A DNA stretch of 64,000 bases from Bordetella petrii. GTDB lineage: Bacteria; Pseudomonadota; Gammaproteobacteria; Burkholderiales; Burkholderiaceae_B. Made by a program: the position numbers and the translations under genes. Shown here piece by piece: positions 9,214 to 20,318 of the stretch; positions within the stretch are counted from its first letter, which is position 1; every line of letters starts with the position of its first letter. The DNA lies in the NCBI GenBank assembly GCA_017745595.1, contig WMBV01000025.1, positions 1 through 64,000 on the forward strand. Direction: 5' to 3'. The notes under the pieces were generated by a model. The model was not told the origin of the DNA. It ran no database searches and saw nothing but the letters and a program-made list of their open reading frames with translations.

Positions 9214-12084
9214 ATGTCGCGCGCCCTAGACCCCCACACCGATTTCATTCCCCGCCACATCGGCCCCACCACGGCCGACCAGGCAAAAATGCTCGCGGCC
9301 ATCGGCTGCGACAGCCTGGATGCCTTGCTGCACGAGGTCGTGCCTCCCGCCATCCGCAGCCAGAATCCGCTGGCGCTGCCCGCGTCGCGCAGCGAGCCCG
9401 ACGTCCTGGCCGACCTGAAAGCCGTGGCGGAGCGCAACCGCGTCTATCGCAACTACATCGGCCAGGGGTACTACGGAACGCATACGCCCAACGTGGTGTT
9501 GCGCAACGTGCTGGAAAACCCCGCCTGGTATACCGCGTACACGCCTTACCAGCCCGAGATTTCGCAGGGACGGCTGGAAGCCTTGCTGAATTACCAGACC
9601 ATGGTCGCCGACCTGACCGGGCTGGACATCTCGAACGCATCGCTGCTGGACGAAGGCACCGCCGCGGCCGAGGCCATGACGCTGGCGCGGCGCGGCTCGA
9701 AATCGGCCAGCCAGGCGTTCTTCGTGTCGGTGCACTGCCATCCGCAAACCATCGAAGTGGTGCGCACGCGCGCCGAGGGCCTGGGCATCGAGATCGTGCT
9801 GGGCGATGAAGCCGGCGGCCTGCCCGAATGCTTCGGCGTGCTGCTGCAATATCCGCACAGCCTGGGGGGCGTGGCCGATTACCGCGCGCTGGCCGATGCC
9901 GCGCACGCGCAGGGGGCGGTGGTGGCCTGCGCCACCGATCTGCTGGCCCTGGCGCTGCTGCAGCCGCCTGGGGCGTGGGGCGCCGACATCGCCGTGGGCT
10001 CGTCGCAGCGTTTCGGCGTGCCGTTCGGTTTCGGCGGCCCGCACGCCGGCTTCATGGCCTGCAAAGACGCCTACAAGCGCAATATGCCCGGCCGCCTGGT
10101 GGGCGTGTCGAAAGACGCGCAGGGCAACCCGGCGCTGCGCCTGGCGCTGCAGACGCGCGAACAGCATATCCGCCGCGAAAAGGCCACCTCGAACATCTGC
10201 ACCGCCCAGGTGCTGCTGGCCGTGATGGCGGGGCTGTATGCCGTGTGGCACGGCCCCGAGGGCATCCGCCGCATCGCCACGCGCGTGCAGCGCCATACGG
10301 CGGCCTTGCGCGCGGCGCTGGGCCAGCTGGGCATCAAGGTGGTCAACGACACGTTCTTCGATACGCTGTTGCTCGAAACCGGCGCCGCCACGCCCGCCAT
10401 CGTGCGGGCCGCCGAATGCGAGCGCATCAACCTGCGCCGCGTCGACGGCGCCCGCCTGGCGGTGTCGCTGGACGAGACCGTGACGACGGCCGATTTGCAG
10501 GCCCTGGTCAATGTCTTCGCGGCCGGCCTGGAAAAAGACGACCTGCCGCTCGGCCTCGACGCAGACGACGCCGCGCCCGCCGGCATCCCCGCGGCGCTGC
10601 GGCGCCAGGGCGCCATTCTGGCGCATCCGGTGTTTTCGAGCGTGCAGTCCGAAACCGACATGCTGCGCTATCTGCGCAAACTGTCCGATAAAGACCTGGC
10701 GCTGGACCGCAGCATGATTCCGCTGGGTTCGTGCACCATGAAGCTGAACGCCACGGCCGAGATGATTCCCATCACCTGGCCCGAATTCGCGCTCATCCAT
10801 CCGTTCGCGCCCGCCGACCAGACAGCCGGCTATCGTGAGCTCATCGAACGCCTGTCGGCGGCGCTGTGCGAAATCACGGGCTACGACAGCATCAGCCTGC
10901 AGCCCAACTCCGGCGCGCAGGGCGAATATGCCGGCTTGCTGGCCATCCGCGGCTACCACCGCGCCAATGGGCAGGCGCAGCGCAACGTGTGCCTGATCCC
11001 GGCCTCGGCACACGGCACCAACCCGGCGTCGGCCCAATTGGCCGGCATGGACGTGGTGGTCGTGGCCTCCGATGCCAACGGCAACGTCGACCTGGCCGAC
11101 CTGCGCGCCAAGCTGGCGCAGGTGGGCGACCGCCTGGCCGCGCTGATGATCACGTATCCGTCCACCCATGGCGTGTTCGAAGAAGCCATTACGCAGATCT
11201 GCGATCTGGTGCACCAGGCCGGCGGCCAGGTGTACTTGGACGGCGCCAACATGAATGCCATGGTGGGCGTGGCTCGCCCCGGGCAGTTCGGGTCCGACGT
11301 GTCGCACCTGAACCTGCACAAGACGTTCTGCATTCCCCACGGAGGCGGCGGCCCGGGCGTGGGGCCGGTGGCGGTGCGCTCGCACCTGGCGCCGTTCTTG
11401 CCGGGCGTGCTCAATGCGCAGGGCAAGCTGGGCGGCGAAAGCGAGGTGGGGCCGGTATCGGCGGCGCCGTTCGGCTCGGCCGGCATCCTGCCCATTTCGT
11501 ACACCTATATTGCGCTGATGGGCGCCGACGGCCTGCGCCGCGCCACCGAAGTGGCCATCCTGAATGCCAACTATGTGGCCGCGCGCCTGCGCGATCATTA
11601 CCCCGTGCTGTATGCGGGCCGCAATGGCCGCGTGGCGCACGAGTGCATCCTGGATGTGCGGCCCCTGAAAGACAGCAGCGGCATCAGCGCCGAAGACATC
11701 GCCAAGCGGCTGATGGACTACGGTTTCCACGCGCCCACCATGAGCTTCCCGGTGGCCGGCACGCTGATGGTCGAGCCCACCGAGTCCGAGGGCCTGGCCG
11801 AGCTCGACCGTTTCGTCGACGCCATGATCGCCATCCGTGCCGAGATCGCGCAGATCGAACAGGGCGAGCGCGACCGCGATGACAACGTGCTGAAGAACGC
11901 GCCGCATACCGCCCAGATGCTGCTGGCCGAAGACTGGCTGCATGATTACCCGCGCCAGCAGGCCGCGTATCCGGTGGATACGCTGCGCGAGGCCAAATAC
12001 TGGCCGCCGGTGGCGCGCGTCGACAACGCGTATGGCGATCGCAATCTGGTGTGCGCTTGCCTGCCGGTCGAGGCCTACGCTTGA
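9214..12084 (+). CDS. gcvP: GcvP, glycine decarboxylase (P-protein)
   Basis: PLP enzyme, 956 aa, the single-chain form joining both halves of the P-protein. It decarboxylates glycine and loads the aminomethyl group onto GcvH. The N-terminus has the family start FIPRHIGP, the first half has [12 protein letters not shown], and the PLP lysine lies in [16 protein letters not shown] near residues 700-715. The length is normal. It is the last gene of gcvTHP, with two palindromic repeat units just downstream. Confidence 0.97.
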   Translation: MSRALDPHTDFIPRHIGPTTADQAKMLAAIGCDSLDALLHEVVPPAIRSQNPLALPASRSEPDVLADLKAVAERNRVYRNYIGQGYYGTHTPNVVLRNVLENPAWYTAYTPYQPEISQGRLEALLNYQTMVADLTGLDISNASLLDEGTAAAEAMTLARRGSKSASQAFFVSVHCHPQTIEVVRTRAEGLGIEIVLGDEAGGLPECFGVLLQYPHSLGGVADYRALADAAHAQGAVVACATDLLALALLQPPGAWGADIAVGSSQRFGVPFGFGGPHAGFMACKDAYKRNMPGRLVGVSKDAQGNPALRLALQTREQHIRREKATSNICTAQVLLAVMAGLYAVWHGPEGIRRIATRVQRHTAALRAALGQLGIKVVNDTFFDTLLLETGAATPAIVRAAECERINLRRVDGARLAVSLDETVTTADLQALVNVFAAGLEKDDLPLGLDADDAAPAGIPAALRRQGAILAHPVFSSVQSETDMLRYLRKLSDKDLALDRSMIPLGSCTMKLNATAEMIPITWPEFALIHPFAPADQTAGYRELIERLSAALCEITGYDSISLQPNSGAQGEYAGLLAIRGYHRANGQAQRNVCLIPASAHGTNPASAQLAGMDVVVVASDANGNVDLADLRAKLAQVGDRLAALMITYPSTHGVFEEAITQICDLVHQAGGQVYLDGANMNAMVGVARPGQFGSDVSHLNLHKTFCIPHGGGGPGVGPVAVRSHLAPFLPGVLNAQGKLGGESEVGPVSAAPFGSAGILPISYTYIALMGADGLRRATEVAILNANYVAARLRDHYPVLYAGRNGRVAHECILDVRPLKDSSGISAEDIAKRLMDYGFHAPTMSFPVAGTLMVEPTESEGLAELDRFVDAMIAIRAEIAQIEQGERDRDDNVLKNAPHTAQMLLAEDWLHDYPRQQAAYPVDTLREAKYWPPVARVDNAYGDRNLVCACLPVEAYA

Positions 12085-12094
12085 GGCAGGGATA

Positions 12095-12180
12095 GGTGTC
12101 AGGCTCCCGGCAGGGTGCCTGACACCGCTCTGAGCAAACGGCCTACTTCGGTGTCTGACACCCTGCGGGAGTCAGACACC
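12095..12180. repeat. REP-like palindrome pair, copy 2
   Basis: Two units, 12095-12126 (GGTGTCAGGC type) and 12150-12180 (GGTGTCTGAC type), separated by about 23 nt that include GCAAACGGCC. They fill the gap between the convergent gcvP and ccmI ends and may serve as mRNA 3'-end hairpins for both. Confidence 0.88.
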
Positions 12181-12203
12181 TGTGGGATCGCGGCGGGCGG
12201 CCG

Positions 12204-13058
12204 TTACGGAGCGGCCGGTGCGGGTTCGGGCAACGCGGCCAGCGCGCGGGCGCGCGCGATGCCGTCGGCCACGGTGGCCCTGCTGGGATCGTCGGCGGGC
12301 AGCGTCGCCGCCAGGCGTTCCCAGAAGGCCACCGCTTCGTCGTAGTGCCCCCGTTCGAACGCCGCCATGCCGGCCAGTGTCAGGCTGGCGGATTCTTCGG
12401 GGTCGGCGGCCAGTGCCTCGTCGGCCAAGGCCTGCAATTCCGGCGTCCATTGCTGGTTGCCGGCAAAGTACAGGGCCTGCGCCCATTGCCCCAGCAATTC
12501 CGGTGGCCGCCCCGCCAGCGTGGCGGCGCGCTCGAAGGCCCGCGCGGCATCGGCCGCGCGGCCTTGCACCATATAAGTGCGGCCCAGGAAGAACCAGGCC
12601 TCGGGCGAGTCGGGTGTCTCGGCCAGCGCGGCTTCCAGGCGCGCCGTCATTTGTTCGATATCCTGGTCGGCATGGCCCGCGAACTGGCGCGCCTGCAGCA
12701 CCTGGTCGAGCGCGCCCCAGTGCAGGTAGATGGTTGCGCCGCCCAGCGGCACCAGCAGGGCCGCGGCCAGCGCCACGGCCAGGCCGCGCCGGCCGTGCGC
12801 GGGGCGCCGGGGGCGGTCGCCGGCATCGGCCAGCAAGGCGCGCGCCGCCTCGGCCCGGCCGGCCTCGAGCTGATCGGGGTCGAGCACGCCGGCGTGGCAC
12901 TGTGCCTGCAGTTCGCGCAGCCGCTCGTGATACAGCGCCACGTTCAGGGCCGCGCGGTCGGCATCGGCCCCGGGGGCGCGCGCCAGCAGCAGCGGCACCA
13001 GTACGAAGGCCATGGCCGCGGCCAGCAGCAGCGCGGCGGGCAGCCAGAATTCGATCAT
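12204..13058 (-). CDS. ccmI: CcmI (CycH), TPR protein of cytochrome c maturation
   Basis: Inner-membrane protein, 284 aa. Two membrane segments (about 4-23 and 95-115) frame a charged cytoplasmic loop. The C-terminal periplasmic part is made of TPR-type helices (PDSPEAWFFLGRTYMVQGR, written in two repeats). CcmI presents apocytochromes c to the CcmF/H heme lyase. The start at 13058 overlaps the ccmH stop. It is the last gene of the nir-ccm run. Confidence 0.88.
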   Translation of the reverse strand: MIEFWLPAALLLAAAMAFVLVPLLLARAPGADADRAALNVALYHERLRELQAQCHAGVLDPDQLEAGRAEAARALLADAGDRPRRPAHGRRGLAVALAAALLVPLGGATIYLHWGALDQVLQARQFAGHADQDIEQMTARLEAALAETPDSPEAWFFLGRTYMVQGRAADAARAFERAATLAGRPPELLGQWAQALYFAGNQQWTPELQALADEALAADPEESASLTLAGMAAFERGHYDEAVAFWERLAATLPADDPSRATVADGIARARALAALPEPAPAAP

Positions 13059-13537
13059 GAGGATTTCCCGTTGGGGTCGGCGGCGCGCAGCAGTTCGGCC
13101 AGCCGCTGGCGTTCGGCGTCGGATAGCGCGCGGGCGGCGCCGCGCGCGCGCCGCGCGCGTACCACCATGCCGCCCAGTACGCCGGCACCCAGCAGCAGCA
13201 GCGCCGCCGGCCCGCCCCACAGCATGGCCGTGCGCGCGTCGAAGGGCGGCTGGTACAGGACGAAGTCGCCGTAGCGCGCCACCATGAAGTCGATGATCTG
13301 CTGATCGCTGCGGCCCTCGCCCAGCATGCGATGGACTTCGGCGCGCAGGTCGTTGGCGATGGGGGAATTCGAGTCGCCGATGTTCTGGTTCTGGCACTTC
13401 GGGCAGCGCAGGATTTCGGCCAGGTGCCGGTAGCGGGCCCGTTCGGCTTCGCTGCCGAATTCGTGCGTATCGATGGCCGCCCACGCCGCTCCCGACAGGG
13501 CCCAGCCCAGTACCGCCGCCGCCAGCCAGTGTTTCAT
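13055..13537 (-). CDS. ccmH: CcmH, apocytochrome c thiol reductase
   Basis: Membrane-anchored periplasmic protein, 160 aa. It has a signal peptide (about 1-27), a redox CxxC in RCPKCQNQNIGDS near residue 50, and one C-terminal membrane helix (about 105-128). It reduces the heme-binding cysteines of apocytochromes. This is the short form without the fused CcmI-like part found in E. coli CcmH. The start overlaps the ccmG stop (ATGA). Confidence 0.92.
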   Translation of the reverse strand: MKHWLAAAVLGWALSGAAWAAIDTHEFGSEAERARYRHLAEILRCPKCQNQNIGDSNSPIANDLRAEVHRMLGEGRSDQQIIDFMVARYGDFVLYQPPFDARTAMLWGGPAALLLLGAGVLGGMVVRARRARGAARALSDAERQRLAELLRAADPNGKSS

Positions 13538-14073
13538 GGGGCCGCCTCTTCGAGCAGTTTCCGGTAGACCGGCTCGAGCTGGTCGCGCCAGACCGATTCG
13601 TCGATGACGCCGACGAACTTGTCGCGGATGATGCCGCGGGCATCGATGATGAAGGTTTCGGGCGCCCCGTACACGCCCAGGTTCAGGCCCAGGCTGCCGG
13701 CGGCGTCTTCGATGTTCAGGAGATAGGGGTTGTGCAGGGTGCGCAGCCAGCGCTGCGCCGCGGCGCGATCGTCTTTGTAGTTGACGCCGTGGATCACGAC
13801 TCCTTGTTGGGCCAGCCGGTTCAGCACGGGGTGTTCCTGGCGGCACGACGGGCACCACGTGGCCCAGACGTTGACCAGCGCCGGCCGTCCCAGAATGTCT
13901 TGGCGCGTCAGGGGCGGCGCGCCGTCGTCCAGCGCGGGCAGGGTGAAGTCGGGAAACGCCTTGCCCACCAGGGCCGACGGCAGGCGCGCGGGGTCGAGGA
14001 ACAGGCCGCGATACAGCAGCACCGCGACGCCCAGGAACAGGATCAGCGGCAGTAGCCGCAACAGGCGTTTCAT
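13534..14073 (-). CDS. ccmG: CcmG (DsbE), thiol:disulfide oxidoreductase
   Basis: Periplasmic thioredoxin-fold protein, 179 aa, with an N-terminal membrane anchor (about 5-24) and an active site WATWCPSC near residues 70-77. It also shows the CcmG-type acidic and GAPETF region. It keeps apocytochrome or CcmH cysteines reduced for heme attachment. Translation is coupled to ccmF and ccmH by 4-bp overlaps. Confidence 0.94.
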   Translation of the reverse strand: MKRLLRLLPLILFLGVAVLLYRGLFLDPARLPSALVGKAFPDFTLPALDDGAPPLTRQDILGRPALVNVWATWCPSCRQEHPVLNRLAQQGVVIHGVNYKDDRAAAQRWLRTLHNPYLLNIEDAAGSLGLNLGVYGAPETFIIDARGIIRDKFVGVIDESVWRDQLEPVYRKLLEEAAP

Positions 14074-16049
14074 GGTTGCTCCGGGTTCAGGGCCCGCTGC
14101 GCGCCGGCGGACGCGCGGCGGCGATAGCGCCGGTCGGCGGCGGCCACGAAGCCGCCCAGGGCCATCAGCAGCGCGCCCAGCCAGATCCAGCGCACATAGG
14201 GCTTGATGTGCACGCGCACTGCCCAGGCGCCGTTTTCCAGGGGTTCGCCCAGCGCCACGAACAGGTCGCGCGTGAAACCCGCCGCGATGCCGGCTTCGGT
14301 CATGGGGGCCTGCTGGACGTGGTACACGCGTTTTTCGGGGTGCAGCACCGAGATCTGCCGGCCGTCGCGCATGACCCGCACGCTGCCGCGTTCAGCCACG
14401 TAGTTCGGGCCGTCGTGCCGCGCCGTGCCGTCGAAGACGAAACGGTAGGCGCCCAGCTCGACGGCATCGCCCGGCGCCATGCGCAAGTCGCGTTCGAGGC
14501 TGCCCACGCTGTTGAGCACCACGCCCAACGCGCACACGGCCAGCCCCAGGTGCGCCAATTGCATGGCCCAATAGCTGCGCCCCAGCGCCGGCAGGCCGCG
14601 CAGCCTGCCGCGCGACCGCCCGAGATGGCGGGTTTTGTCGGCGATGTCGCGCACGCCGCCCAGCGCGATCCAGGCGGCCAGCAGGCATACCGCCGCCACG
14701 GCCCAGCGCGAGGTATCGGCCAGCGCCGCCGCGCCCGCCGCCGCCACCGCGCTGGCGGCCAGCACGGGCCCCAGCATGCCGGCCAGCCAGCGGCCCGGCG
14801 TGTGCTTCCAGCGCGCGGCCACCCCCACCGCGGTGGCGGCCATCAGCAAGGCCATCAGGGGCACGAACAAGGCATTGAAGTAGGGGGGGCCCACCGACAG
14901 CTTGGCCCCGGTCAGGGCATCGAGCACCAGCGGGTACAGCGTGCCGAGCAAGATCATGGCGGTGGCTACGGACAGCAGCAGGTTGTTGACCAGCAGCAGG
15001 GTCTCGCGCGACCACGCGCCAAAGCCCACCGGACTGGCCACGCTGGGCGCGCGCAGGGCGAACAGGCCCAGCGACCCGCCCACCACCACCAGCAGAAAGC
15101 CCAGGATGAACACGCCGCGGGCCGGATCGGTGGCGAAGGCGTGCACCGAGGTCAACACCCCCGAGCGCACCAGGAACGTGCCGAGCAGGCTGAGCGAAAA
15201 GGCGGCGATGGCCAGCAGCACGGTCCAGCTTTTGAAGACGCCGCGTTTTTCGGTGGCCGCCAGCGAATGGATAAGGGCGGTGCCGACCAGCCAGGGCATG
15301 AACGACGCGTTCTCGACCGGATCCCAGAACCACCAGCTGCCCCAGCCCAGCTCGTAATAGGCCCACCACGAGCCCAGGGCGATGCCCAGTCCCAGGAAGG
15401 CCCAGGCCACCAGGGTCCAGGGGCGCGACCAGCGCGCCCAGGCGGCGTCGAGCCGCCCGTCGAGCAGCGCCGCGATGGCAAACGCAAAAGCCACCGAGAA
15501 GCCGACATAGCCCATGTACAGCATGGGCGGATGGACAATCAGGCCGAAGTCTTGCAGCAGCGGGTTGAGGTCGTTGCCGTCGGCCGGCACGTCGGGCAGC
15601 AGGCGCACGAACGGATTGGAGGTGGCGATGAGAAACAGCAGGAAGCCGACGCTGATCATGCCCATGATCGCCAGCACCCGGGCCCGCATGGTATGGGGCA
15701 GTTGCCGCGACCCGAGGCAGACGGCGCAGGTCCAGCCCGCCAGCAGCAGCGCCCACAGCAGCAGCGAGCCTTCGTGCGCGCCCCAGATGGCGCTGAGCTT
15801 GTAGTACCACGGCAGGGTGCTGTTGGCGTTGCGGGCGACGTAGGCCACCGAGAAATCGTTGGTCAGGAAGGCGTGCGCCAGGAAGGCGAAGGCCAGCGAC
15901 AGGAAGGCGAACTGGCCCCAGGCGGCCGGCGCGGCCAGCGCCATCCAGCGCGGATTGCCGCGCCAGGCGCCGGCCAGCGGCAGGCTGGCCTGCACCATGG
16001 CCAGGCACAAGGCCAGGGCCAGCGACAACAGCCCGAATTCCGGCGTCAT
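14070..16049 (-). CDS. ccmF: CcmF, heme lyase subunit
   Basis: Large polytopic inner-membrane protein, 659 aa. It has the tryptophan-rich heme site ([18 protein letters not shown]) near residues 230-250 and the [15 protein letters not shown] and [12 protein letters not shown] motifs. It receives heme from CcmE and attaches it to apocytochrome c. The start at 16049 was chosen at [12 protein letters not shown], overlapping the ccmE stop. Confidence 0.96.
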   Translation of the reverse strand: MTPEFGLLSLALALCLAMVQASLPLAGAWRGNPRWMALAAPAAWGQFAFLSLAFAFLAHAFLTNDFSVAYVARNANSTLPWYYKLSAIWGAHEGSLLLWALLLAGWTCAVCLGSRQLPHTMRARVLAIMGMISVGFLLFLIATSNPFVRLLPDVPADGNDLNPLLQDFGLIVHPPMLYMGYVGFSVAFAFAIAALLDGRLDAAWARWSRPWTLVAWAFLGLGIALGSWWAYYELGWGSWWFWDPVENASFMPWLVGTALIHSLAATEKRGVFKSWTVLLAIAAFSLSLLGTFLVRSGVLTSVHAFATDPARGVFILGFLLVVVGGSLGLFALRAPSVASPVGFGAWSRETLLLVNNLLLSVATAMILLGTLYPLVLDALTGAKLSVGPPYFNALFVPLMALLMAATAVGVAARWKHTPGRWLAGMLGPVLAASAVAAAGAAALADTSRWAVAAVCLLAAWIALGGVRDIADKTRHLGRSRGRLRGLPALGRSYWAMQLAHLGLAVCALGVVLNSVGSLERDLRMAPGDAVELGAYRFVFDGTARHDGPNYVAERGSVRVMRDGRQISVLHPEKRVYHVQQAPMTEAGIAAGFTRDLFVALGEPLENGAWAVRVHIKPYVRWIWLGALLMALGGFVAAADRRYRRRASAGAQRALNPEQP

Positions 16050-16507
16050 GGCCGGGGCCCCGCAGGGGAGCGGGACGGCGAGGCCCCGCTTTGTTCGAGC
16101 GCGTGGGCGGCTTCGGGCGGCATGTAGTTCTGGTCGTGCTTGGCCAGCACTTCGTCGGCCTGCAGCATGCCGGCGGAATCGAGCTTGCCCAGCGCGACGA
16201 TGCCCTGGCCCTCGCGGAACAGGTCGGGCAGGATGCCCTGGTAGCGGACTTGCACCCGGTGGGCGCCGTCGTCGATGTCGAACTGCACGGCCAGGCTGTC
16301 CGGCGCGCGCTGCAGCGAGCCGTCTTGCACCAGCCCGCCCACGCGGATGCGCGTGTGCAGCGGCGCGGCGCCGGCGGCGATCTGGCTGGGCGTATAGAAC
16401 AGGTTGATGTTCTGCTGCAGGGCGGCCAGCGCCAGCGCGATGGCCGCGCCGGTTCCGCATATCAGGGCGGCCAGCACGGCCAGTCGTTTTTTGCGCAGCG
16501 GGGTCAT
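16046..16507 (-). CDS. ccmE: CcmE, periplasmic heme chaperone
   Basis: Membrane-anchored protein, 153 aa, with one N-terminal helix (about 10-29), an OB-fold body, and the covalent heme-binding histidine in [10 protein letters not shown] (about residue 123). It holds heme delivered by CcmC and passes it to CcmF. The downstream tail is short and low in complexity. Confidence 0.95.
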   Translation of the reverse strand: MTPLRKKRLAVLAALICGTGAAIALALAALQQNINLFYTPSQIAAGAAPLHTRIRVGGLVQDGSLQRAPDSLAVQFDIDDGAHRVQVRYQGILPDLFREGQGIVALGKLDSAGMLQADEVLAKHDQNYMPPEAAHALEQSGASPSRSPAGPRP

Positions 16508-16683
16508 CGCGCGGCCTCGCGGCGCAGCCGGCGCGCCTGCAATTTCAGGTAGCGGCGCCGCGCCAGCAGCGGCAGCACGGCGTTCCAGGCCAGCAGCGCC
16601 AGGCTCAGCCCATAGGCGCTCCAGACATAGGCGCCGTGGCTGCCCATGGACAGGAAGTCGTTCAGGGAAGAAAAGGTATTCAT
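16504..16683 (-). CDS. ccmD: CcmD, small heme exporter subunit
   Basis: 59-aa protein with one membrane helix (about 21-41) and a basic cytoplasmic tail ([15 protein letters not shown]). CcmD helps release holo-CcmE from the CcmABC complex. It was identified by size, topology and position between ccmC and ccmE, with 4-bp overlaps on both sides. Confidence 0.88.
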   Translation of the reverse strand: MNTFSSLNDFLSMGSHGAYVWSAYGLSLALLAWNAVLPLLARRRYLKLQARRLRREAAR

Positions 16684-17435
16684 GTGCGGTTCTCGAGCAG
16701 GCGGGCGATTTCGTCGCTGGCCCAGCGCGCATCGGCTTCGCGCTTGAGCACTTCGAGCCGCATGCGCGACAGCAGCACGGCGCCGAAGAAGCAATAGAAG
16801 CCCAGCACCGCCAGCAGCAGCGGCAGCCACATTTGCGGGGGCATGGCGGGCTTGGAGGACAGGGCGAAGGTGGCCGGCTGGTGCAGGGTGTTCCACCAGT
16901 TGACCGAATATTTGATGATGGGGATGTTCACCACGCCCACCACGGCCAGCAGCGCGCATGCGCGCGCCGCGCTCTGGCGGTGGGCGATGGCCTGCCCCAG
17001 CGCGATGATGCCGAAGTACAGGAACAGCAGGATCAGCATCGACGTGAGCCGGGCGTCCCATACCCAGTAGGTGCCCCAGGTGGGCTTGCCCCACAGGGCG
17101 CCGGTGACCAGGGCGATGACGGTCATCCAGGCGCCGATGGGCGCGGCCTGCCGCAGCGCCACGTCGGCCAGCTTGATTTTCCAGACCAGGCCCGCCACGC
17201 CGGCCGCGGCCAGCATCATGTAGATGGATTGCGCCAGCAGGGCGGCCGGCACGTGCACGTAGATGATGCGGAAACTGTGGCCCTGCTGGTAGTCGGACGG
17301 CGCGAATGCCAGCCCCCACACCAGGCCCGCGGCGATGAGGACGGCACTGGCGCCGCGCAGCCAGGGCAGGCAGCGCCCGCTCATGGCGTAGAACCATTTG
17401 GGCGAGCCCCAGCGGTGCAGCCATGTCCAGTTCAT
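16680..17435 (-). CDS. ccmC: CcmC, heme handling membrane protein
   Basis: Inner-membrane protein, 251 aa, six helices. It has the tryptophan-rich motif [18 protein letters not shown] near residues 120-137 and family histidines in YVHVPAA and the last loop. It loads heme onto CcmE. The ATG at 17435 begins [16 protein letters not shown], the usual family N-terminus; a longer in-frame extension was rejected. ccmB ends 49 nt upstream. Confidence 0.95.
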   Translation of the reverse strand: MNWTWLHRWGSPKWFYAMSGRCLPWLRGASAVLIAAGLVWGLAFAPSDYQQGHSFRIIYVHVPAALLAQSIYMMLAAAGVAGLVWKIKLADVALRQAAPIGAWMTVIALVTGALWGKPTWGTYWVWDARLTSMLILLFLYFGIIALGQAIAHRQSAARACALLAVVGVVNIPIIKYSVNWWNTLHQPATFALSSKPAMPPQMWLPLLLAVLGFYCFFGAVLLSRMRLEVLKREADARWASDEIARLLENRT

Positions 17436-17484
17436 GGGCGTGGCTCGTTGGAAAGCGTGGCCGCGCGGGCCGGGCAGGCGGGCG

Positions 17485-18156
17485 TCATTCGGCCACGCTG
17501 ATGGACAGGCCGGCCGCAATGGCAAAGGGCGCCAGGGTAAGGGCCAGCGCGGCGATGCACCCCAGCCACAGCAAGTGGCCCGCCGCGGGCAAGGCCTGCA
17601 GCGCGGCCTGCACGGCACCGCTGCCCAGGATGAGCACCGGGATGTACAGCGGCAGGATCAGCAGCGCCAGCAGCAGCCCGCCGCGCCGCAGGCCGACGGT
17701 AAGCGCCGCGCCGACGGCGCCCAGCAGGCTGAGCACCGGCGTGCCGAGCAGCAGCGACAGCATCAGCACCGGCAGGCAGGCCGCGGGCAAGCCCAGCATC
17801 AGGGCCAGCAGGGGCGCCAGCACCACCAGCGCCAGGCCGCTGCACAGCCAATGCGCCAGCACCTTGGCCAGCACCAGCACAGGCAGGGGGTGCGGCGACA
17901 GCAGCCATTGTTCGAGCGAGCCGTCTTCCAGGTCGCTGCGGAACAGGCCGTCGAGCGACAGCAGCACCGCCAGCAATGCCGCCACCCACAGCACACCGGG
18001 CGCCATGCGTTGCAGCAATTGGTCTTGCGGCCCGACCGCCAGGGGAAACAAGGCGATGACGAGGGAGAAGAACACCAGGGGATTGGCGAGTTCCGCGGGA
18101 CGGCGGCATAACAGATTCAGCTCACGAATGAATAAGAGGATAAAGACCTTGGTCAT
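17485..18156 (-). CDS. ccmB: CcmB, ABC transporter membrane subunit
   Basis: Membrane subunit of the CcmAB(CD) ABC complex, 223 aa with about six helices. Family motifs include [20 protein letters not shown] at the start and [16 protein letters not shown] near residues 75-90. It drives release of holo-CcmE from CcmC. Translation is coupled to ccmA by a 4-bp overlap. Confidence 0.95.
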   Translation of the reverse strand: MTKVFILLFIRELNLLCRRPAELANPLVFFSLVIALFPLAVGPQDQLLQRMAPGVLWVAALLAVLLSLDGLFRSDLEDGSLEQWLLSPHPLPVLVLAKVLAHWLCSGLALVVLAPLLALMLGLPAACLPVLMLSLLLGTPVLSLLGAVGAALTVGLRRGGLLLALLILPLYIPVLILGSGAVQAALQALPAAGHLLWLGCIAALALTLAPFAIAAGLSISVAE

Positions 18157-18821
18157 GCGGCGTACTGTCCCAGATCAAGCTCGCGGAACGCCGCGGCGCG
18201 CCGCGACAGCTGGTGGTGGCTGGTCAGCACGACCACGCCGCCGCGCGCGCAATGGCCGGCCAGATGGTGTTCGAGCTGGGCCACGCCTTGCCTGTCGAGG
18301 GCCGTGAAGGGCTCGTCGAGAATCCATACCGGCGCGGCGTCGGGCAGGTACAGGCGCGCCAGCGCGACCCGCCGCTGCTGGCCCGCCGACAGGGTGTGGC
18401 AGGGCACGTCTTCAAAGCCGCGCAGCCCCACGCATTCGAGCGCCCGCCAGCCGTCGGCGCGCGCCACGGGCGCATGCAGGGCGCCCAGCCACGACAGGTT
18501 CTCTTGCGCGCTCAGCAGCCCCTTGATGCCCGGCGCATGGCCGATCCAGAGCAGGCGGGGGCGCCGGGGCTCGCCGGGCGTGGCGGCGTGCCATTGCACG
18601 CGGCCCGCCGCCGGAGCCAGCAGGCCCGCCAGCAGGCGCAGCAGGCTGGTTTTGCCGCTGCCATTGGGGCCGCTGACCTGCAGCATGTCGCCAGGGTGCA
18701 ATTGCAGGTGCAAACGCCGGAACAGGCGCCGTTCGCCGCGCTCGCAGCCCAGGTCATGGGCGGCAAGCACGGGGGCGGCGGCACGGGGCGATTCGGACGG
18801 CGCGGCGGATGGGCCAGGCAT
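18153..18821 (-). CDS. ccmA: CcmA, ABC transporter ATPase
   Basis: ATPase subunit for cytochrome c maturation, 222 aa. The Walker [10 protein letters not shown] is at 51-59, the signature is [14 protein letters not shown], and the Walker B is [11 protein letters not shown]. The first ccm gene begins only 6 nt after the nirN stop, so the ccm set appears to be co-transcribed with nir. Confidence 0.95.
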   Translation of the reverse strand: MPGPSAAPSESPRAAAPVLAAHDLGCERGERRLFRRLHLQLHPGDMLQVSGPNGSGKTSLLRLLAGLLAPAAGRVQWHAATPGEPRRPRLLWIGHAPGIKGLLSAQENLSWLGALHAPVARADGWRALECVGLRGFEDVPCHTLSAGQQRRVALARLYLPDAAPVWILDEPFTALDRQGVAQLEHHLAGHCARGGVVVLTSHHQLSRRAAAFRELDLGQYAA

Positions 18822-18827
18822 GATGGA

Positions 18828-20318
18828 CTAGTGGGAGGTGCCTTCGGCGTATTCGATCTTGTTGCCCACGTTGTATTTGCCGGATGGCTTGTTCATGGGT
18901 ATGCGCTTGATTTCCTGCAGGGTTTGGCTGTCGTACACGATGAGCGCGCCATCGGTATCCCAGACGCTGAGCAGCAAGTAGCGGCCGTCGCGTGTGAATT
19001 CGACGTGCGCGGCATTCTTGCCCGGCATGGGCCGCAGCGTATGGGCGATTTCCAGCGTTTGCTTGTCGATCAGGTGCACGGCGTCGTTGTTGGGGCCGAA
19101 GAAGACGTCGGTCCAGGCATACGGCGAATTGCGGTGGCTGCGCATGAAGAAGCCGGGGCCCTCGGTGGGTATTTCTTTGATCAGGTGCCAGGTGCGCAGG
19201 TCGAGTACGGAAATCAGGCCCTGGCTGATGTTCGGCGTGGCGAACACCCAGTCGTGCCCGCGCTGCCAATAAATGCCCGAACCCAGGTGCGGCATGCCGG
19301 GCAGGGCGATGTCGTTGACAGGCTTGCCGCTGTCCAGGTCGATGACCTGGCCGCCATGCGCTTTGCGCGACGTGGCCAGCAGATGGCGGTAGTCCGGGGT
19401 GAACGAGAAATCGTCGAGGAAGTCGCGCGCGGGAATCCGGCGCGGGATGAAATCGGGCTGGCCGGCGTATGACAGTTCCCACACTTCCTGGACGTCTTTC
19501 AGGGCCACCACGAAGCTTTGCCGCGGCGGCGCCGTGTACACCGCGCTGACGCGCGAGGGGGTGCCGTTGACCGGCGGCGTGGCGATCTGGCCCACCAGCG
19601 ACAGGTCGCGGGCGTCGAGCAGCACCAGGCCGCCCGGCAGATAATTGCCCACCAGCACCCAGCGCCCGTCGTTGCTGACCGCCAGGTTGCGGGTATTCAG
19701 CCCGGCCCGGATTTCCGCGATCATGGTGAGATTGTGCAGGTCGTACAGGCTGACCCAGCCGTCGCGCGACGCAAAGTAGACGTAGCGGCCGTCGGGCGAG
19801 AATTTCGGGCCGCCATGCAGGGCGAAATGCGACGGGAACCGTGCCAGCGGTTCGAAACGATCGCCATCCAGGATGACCACATGGTGGTTGCCGGCCTCGA
19901 CCACGACGAACAGATTGAGCGGGTCGGCGCCGTGTTGCGGCGTGTCGGGCAGCTTGGCGGGGTCGGCCAGTTGCCGGTGGCTGGCGCGGATGTCGGTGTC
20001 GTGCCAGGCGGGCGGGGTGGCGAGCGGCTGGTACAGGTAATCGACCAGGGCGTCGAGCTGGGGGGCGTCGAGCACCTGCCCGAAACCCGCCATCTGGCTG
20101 GCCGGACGGCCCTGCTGCACGGTTTGGCGCGCTTCGGCGCGCTTGATGCGCGCCAGGCTTTCGGGCAGCAGCGCGGGCCCGGTGCCGCCCAGCCGGTCGG
20201 CGCCGTGGCAGCTTTGGCAATGCTGCTGATACAGCTGCGGCGCATCCTGGGCGTCGGCGGTGGCGGTGGCGGCAAGCATGGCGAGCGCCAGCGGCAGCAA
20301 ACGGGCAATCAACCGCAT
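18828..20318 (-). CDS. nirN: NirN, dihydro-heme d1 dehydrogenase / nirS-like cytochrome
   Basis: Periplasmic protein, 496 aa: signal peptide (about 1-24), a c-type heme domain (CQSCH, C34-H38), then an eight-bladed propeller related to NirS. In Pseudomonas aeruginosa NirN catalyses the last step of heme d1 formation. The start at 20318 gives a clean signal peptide and overlaps the nirE 3' end by 10 bp. It is the final nir gene before ccmA. Confidence 0.94.
   Translation of the reverse strand: MRLIARLLPLALAMLAATATADAQDAPQLYQQHCQSCHGADRLGGTGPALLPESLARIKRAEARQTVQQGRPASQMAGFGQVLDAPQLDALVDYLYQPLATPPAWHDTDIRASHRQLADPAKLPDTPQHGADPLNLFVVVEAGNHHVVILDGDRFEPLARFPSHFALHGGPKFSPDGRYVYFASRDGWVSLYDLHNLTMIAEIRAGLNTRNLAVSNDGRWVLVGNYLPGGLVLLDARDLSLVGQIATPPVNGTPSRVSAVYTAPPRQSFVVALKDVQEVWELSYAGQPDFIPRRIPARDFLDDFSFTPDYRHLLATSRKAHGGQVIDLDSGKPVNDIALPGMPHLGSGIYWQRGHDWVFATPNISQGLISVLDLRTWHLIKEIPTEGPGFFMRSHRNSPYAWTDVFFGPNNDAVHLIDKQTLEIAHTLRPMPGKNAAHVEFTRDGRYLLLSVWDTDGALIVYDSQTLQEIKRIPMNKPSGKYNVGNKIEYAEGTSH

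Noticed and set aside
9226-11943. 905-codon frame on the minus strand opposite gcvP
   Set aside because: It is antisense to gcvP, whose frame has full family conservation; no start signal or motif supports the opposite frame.
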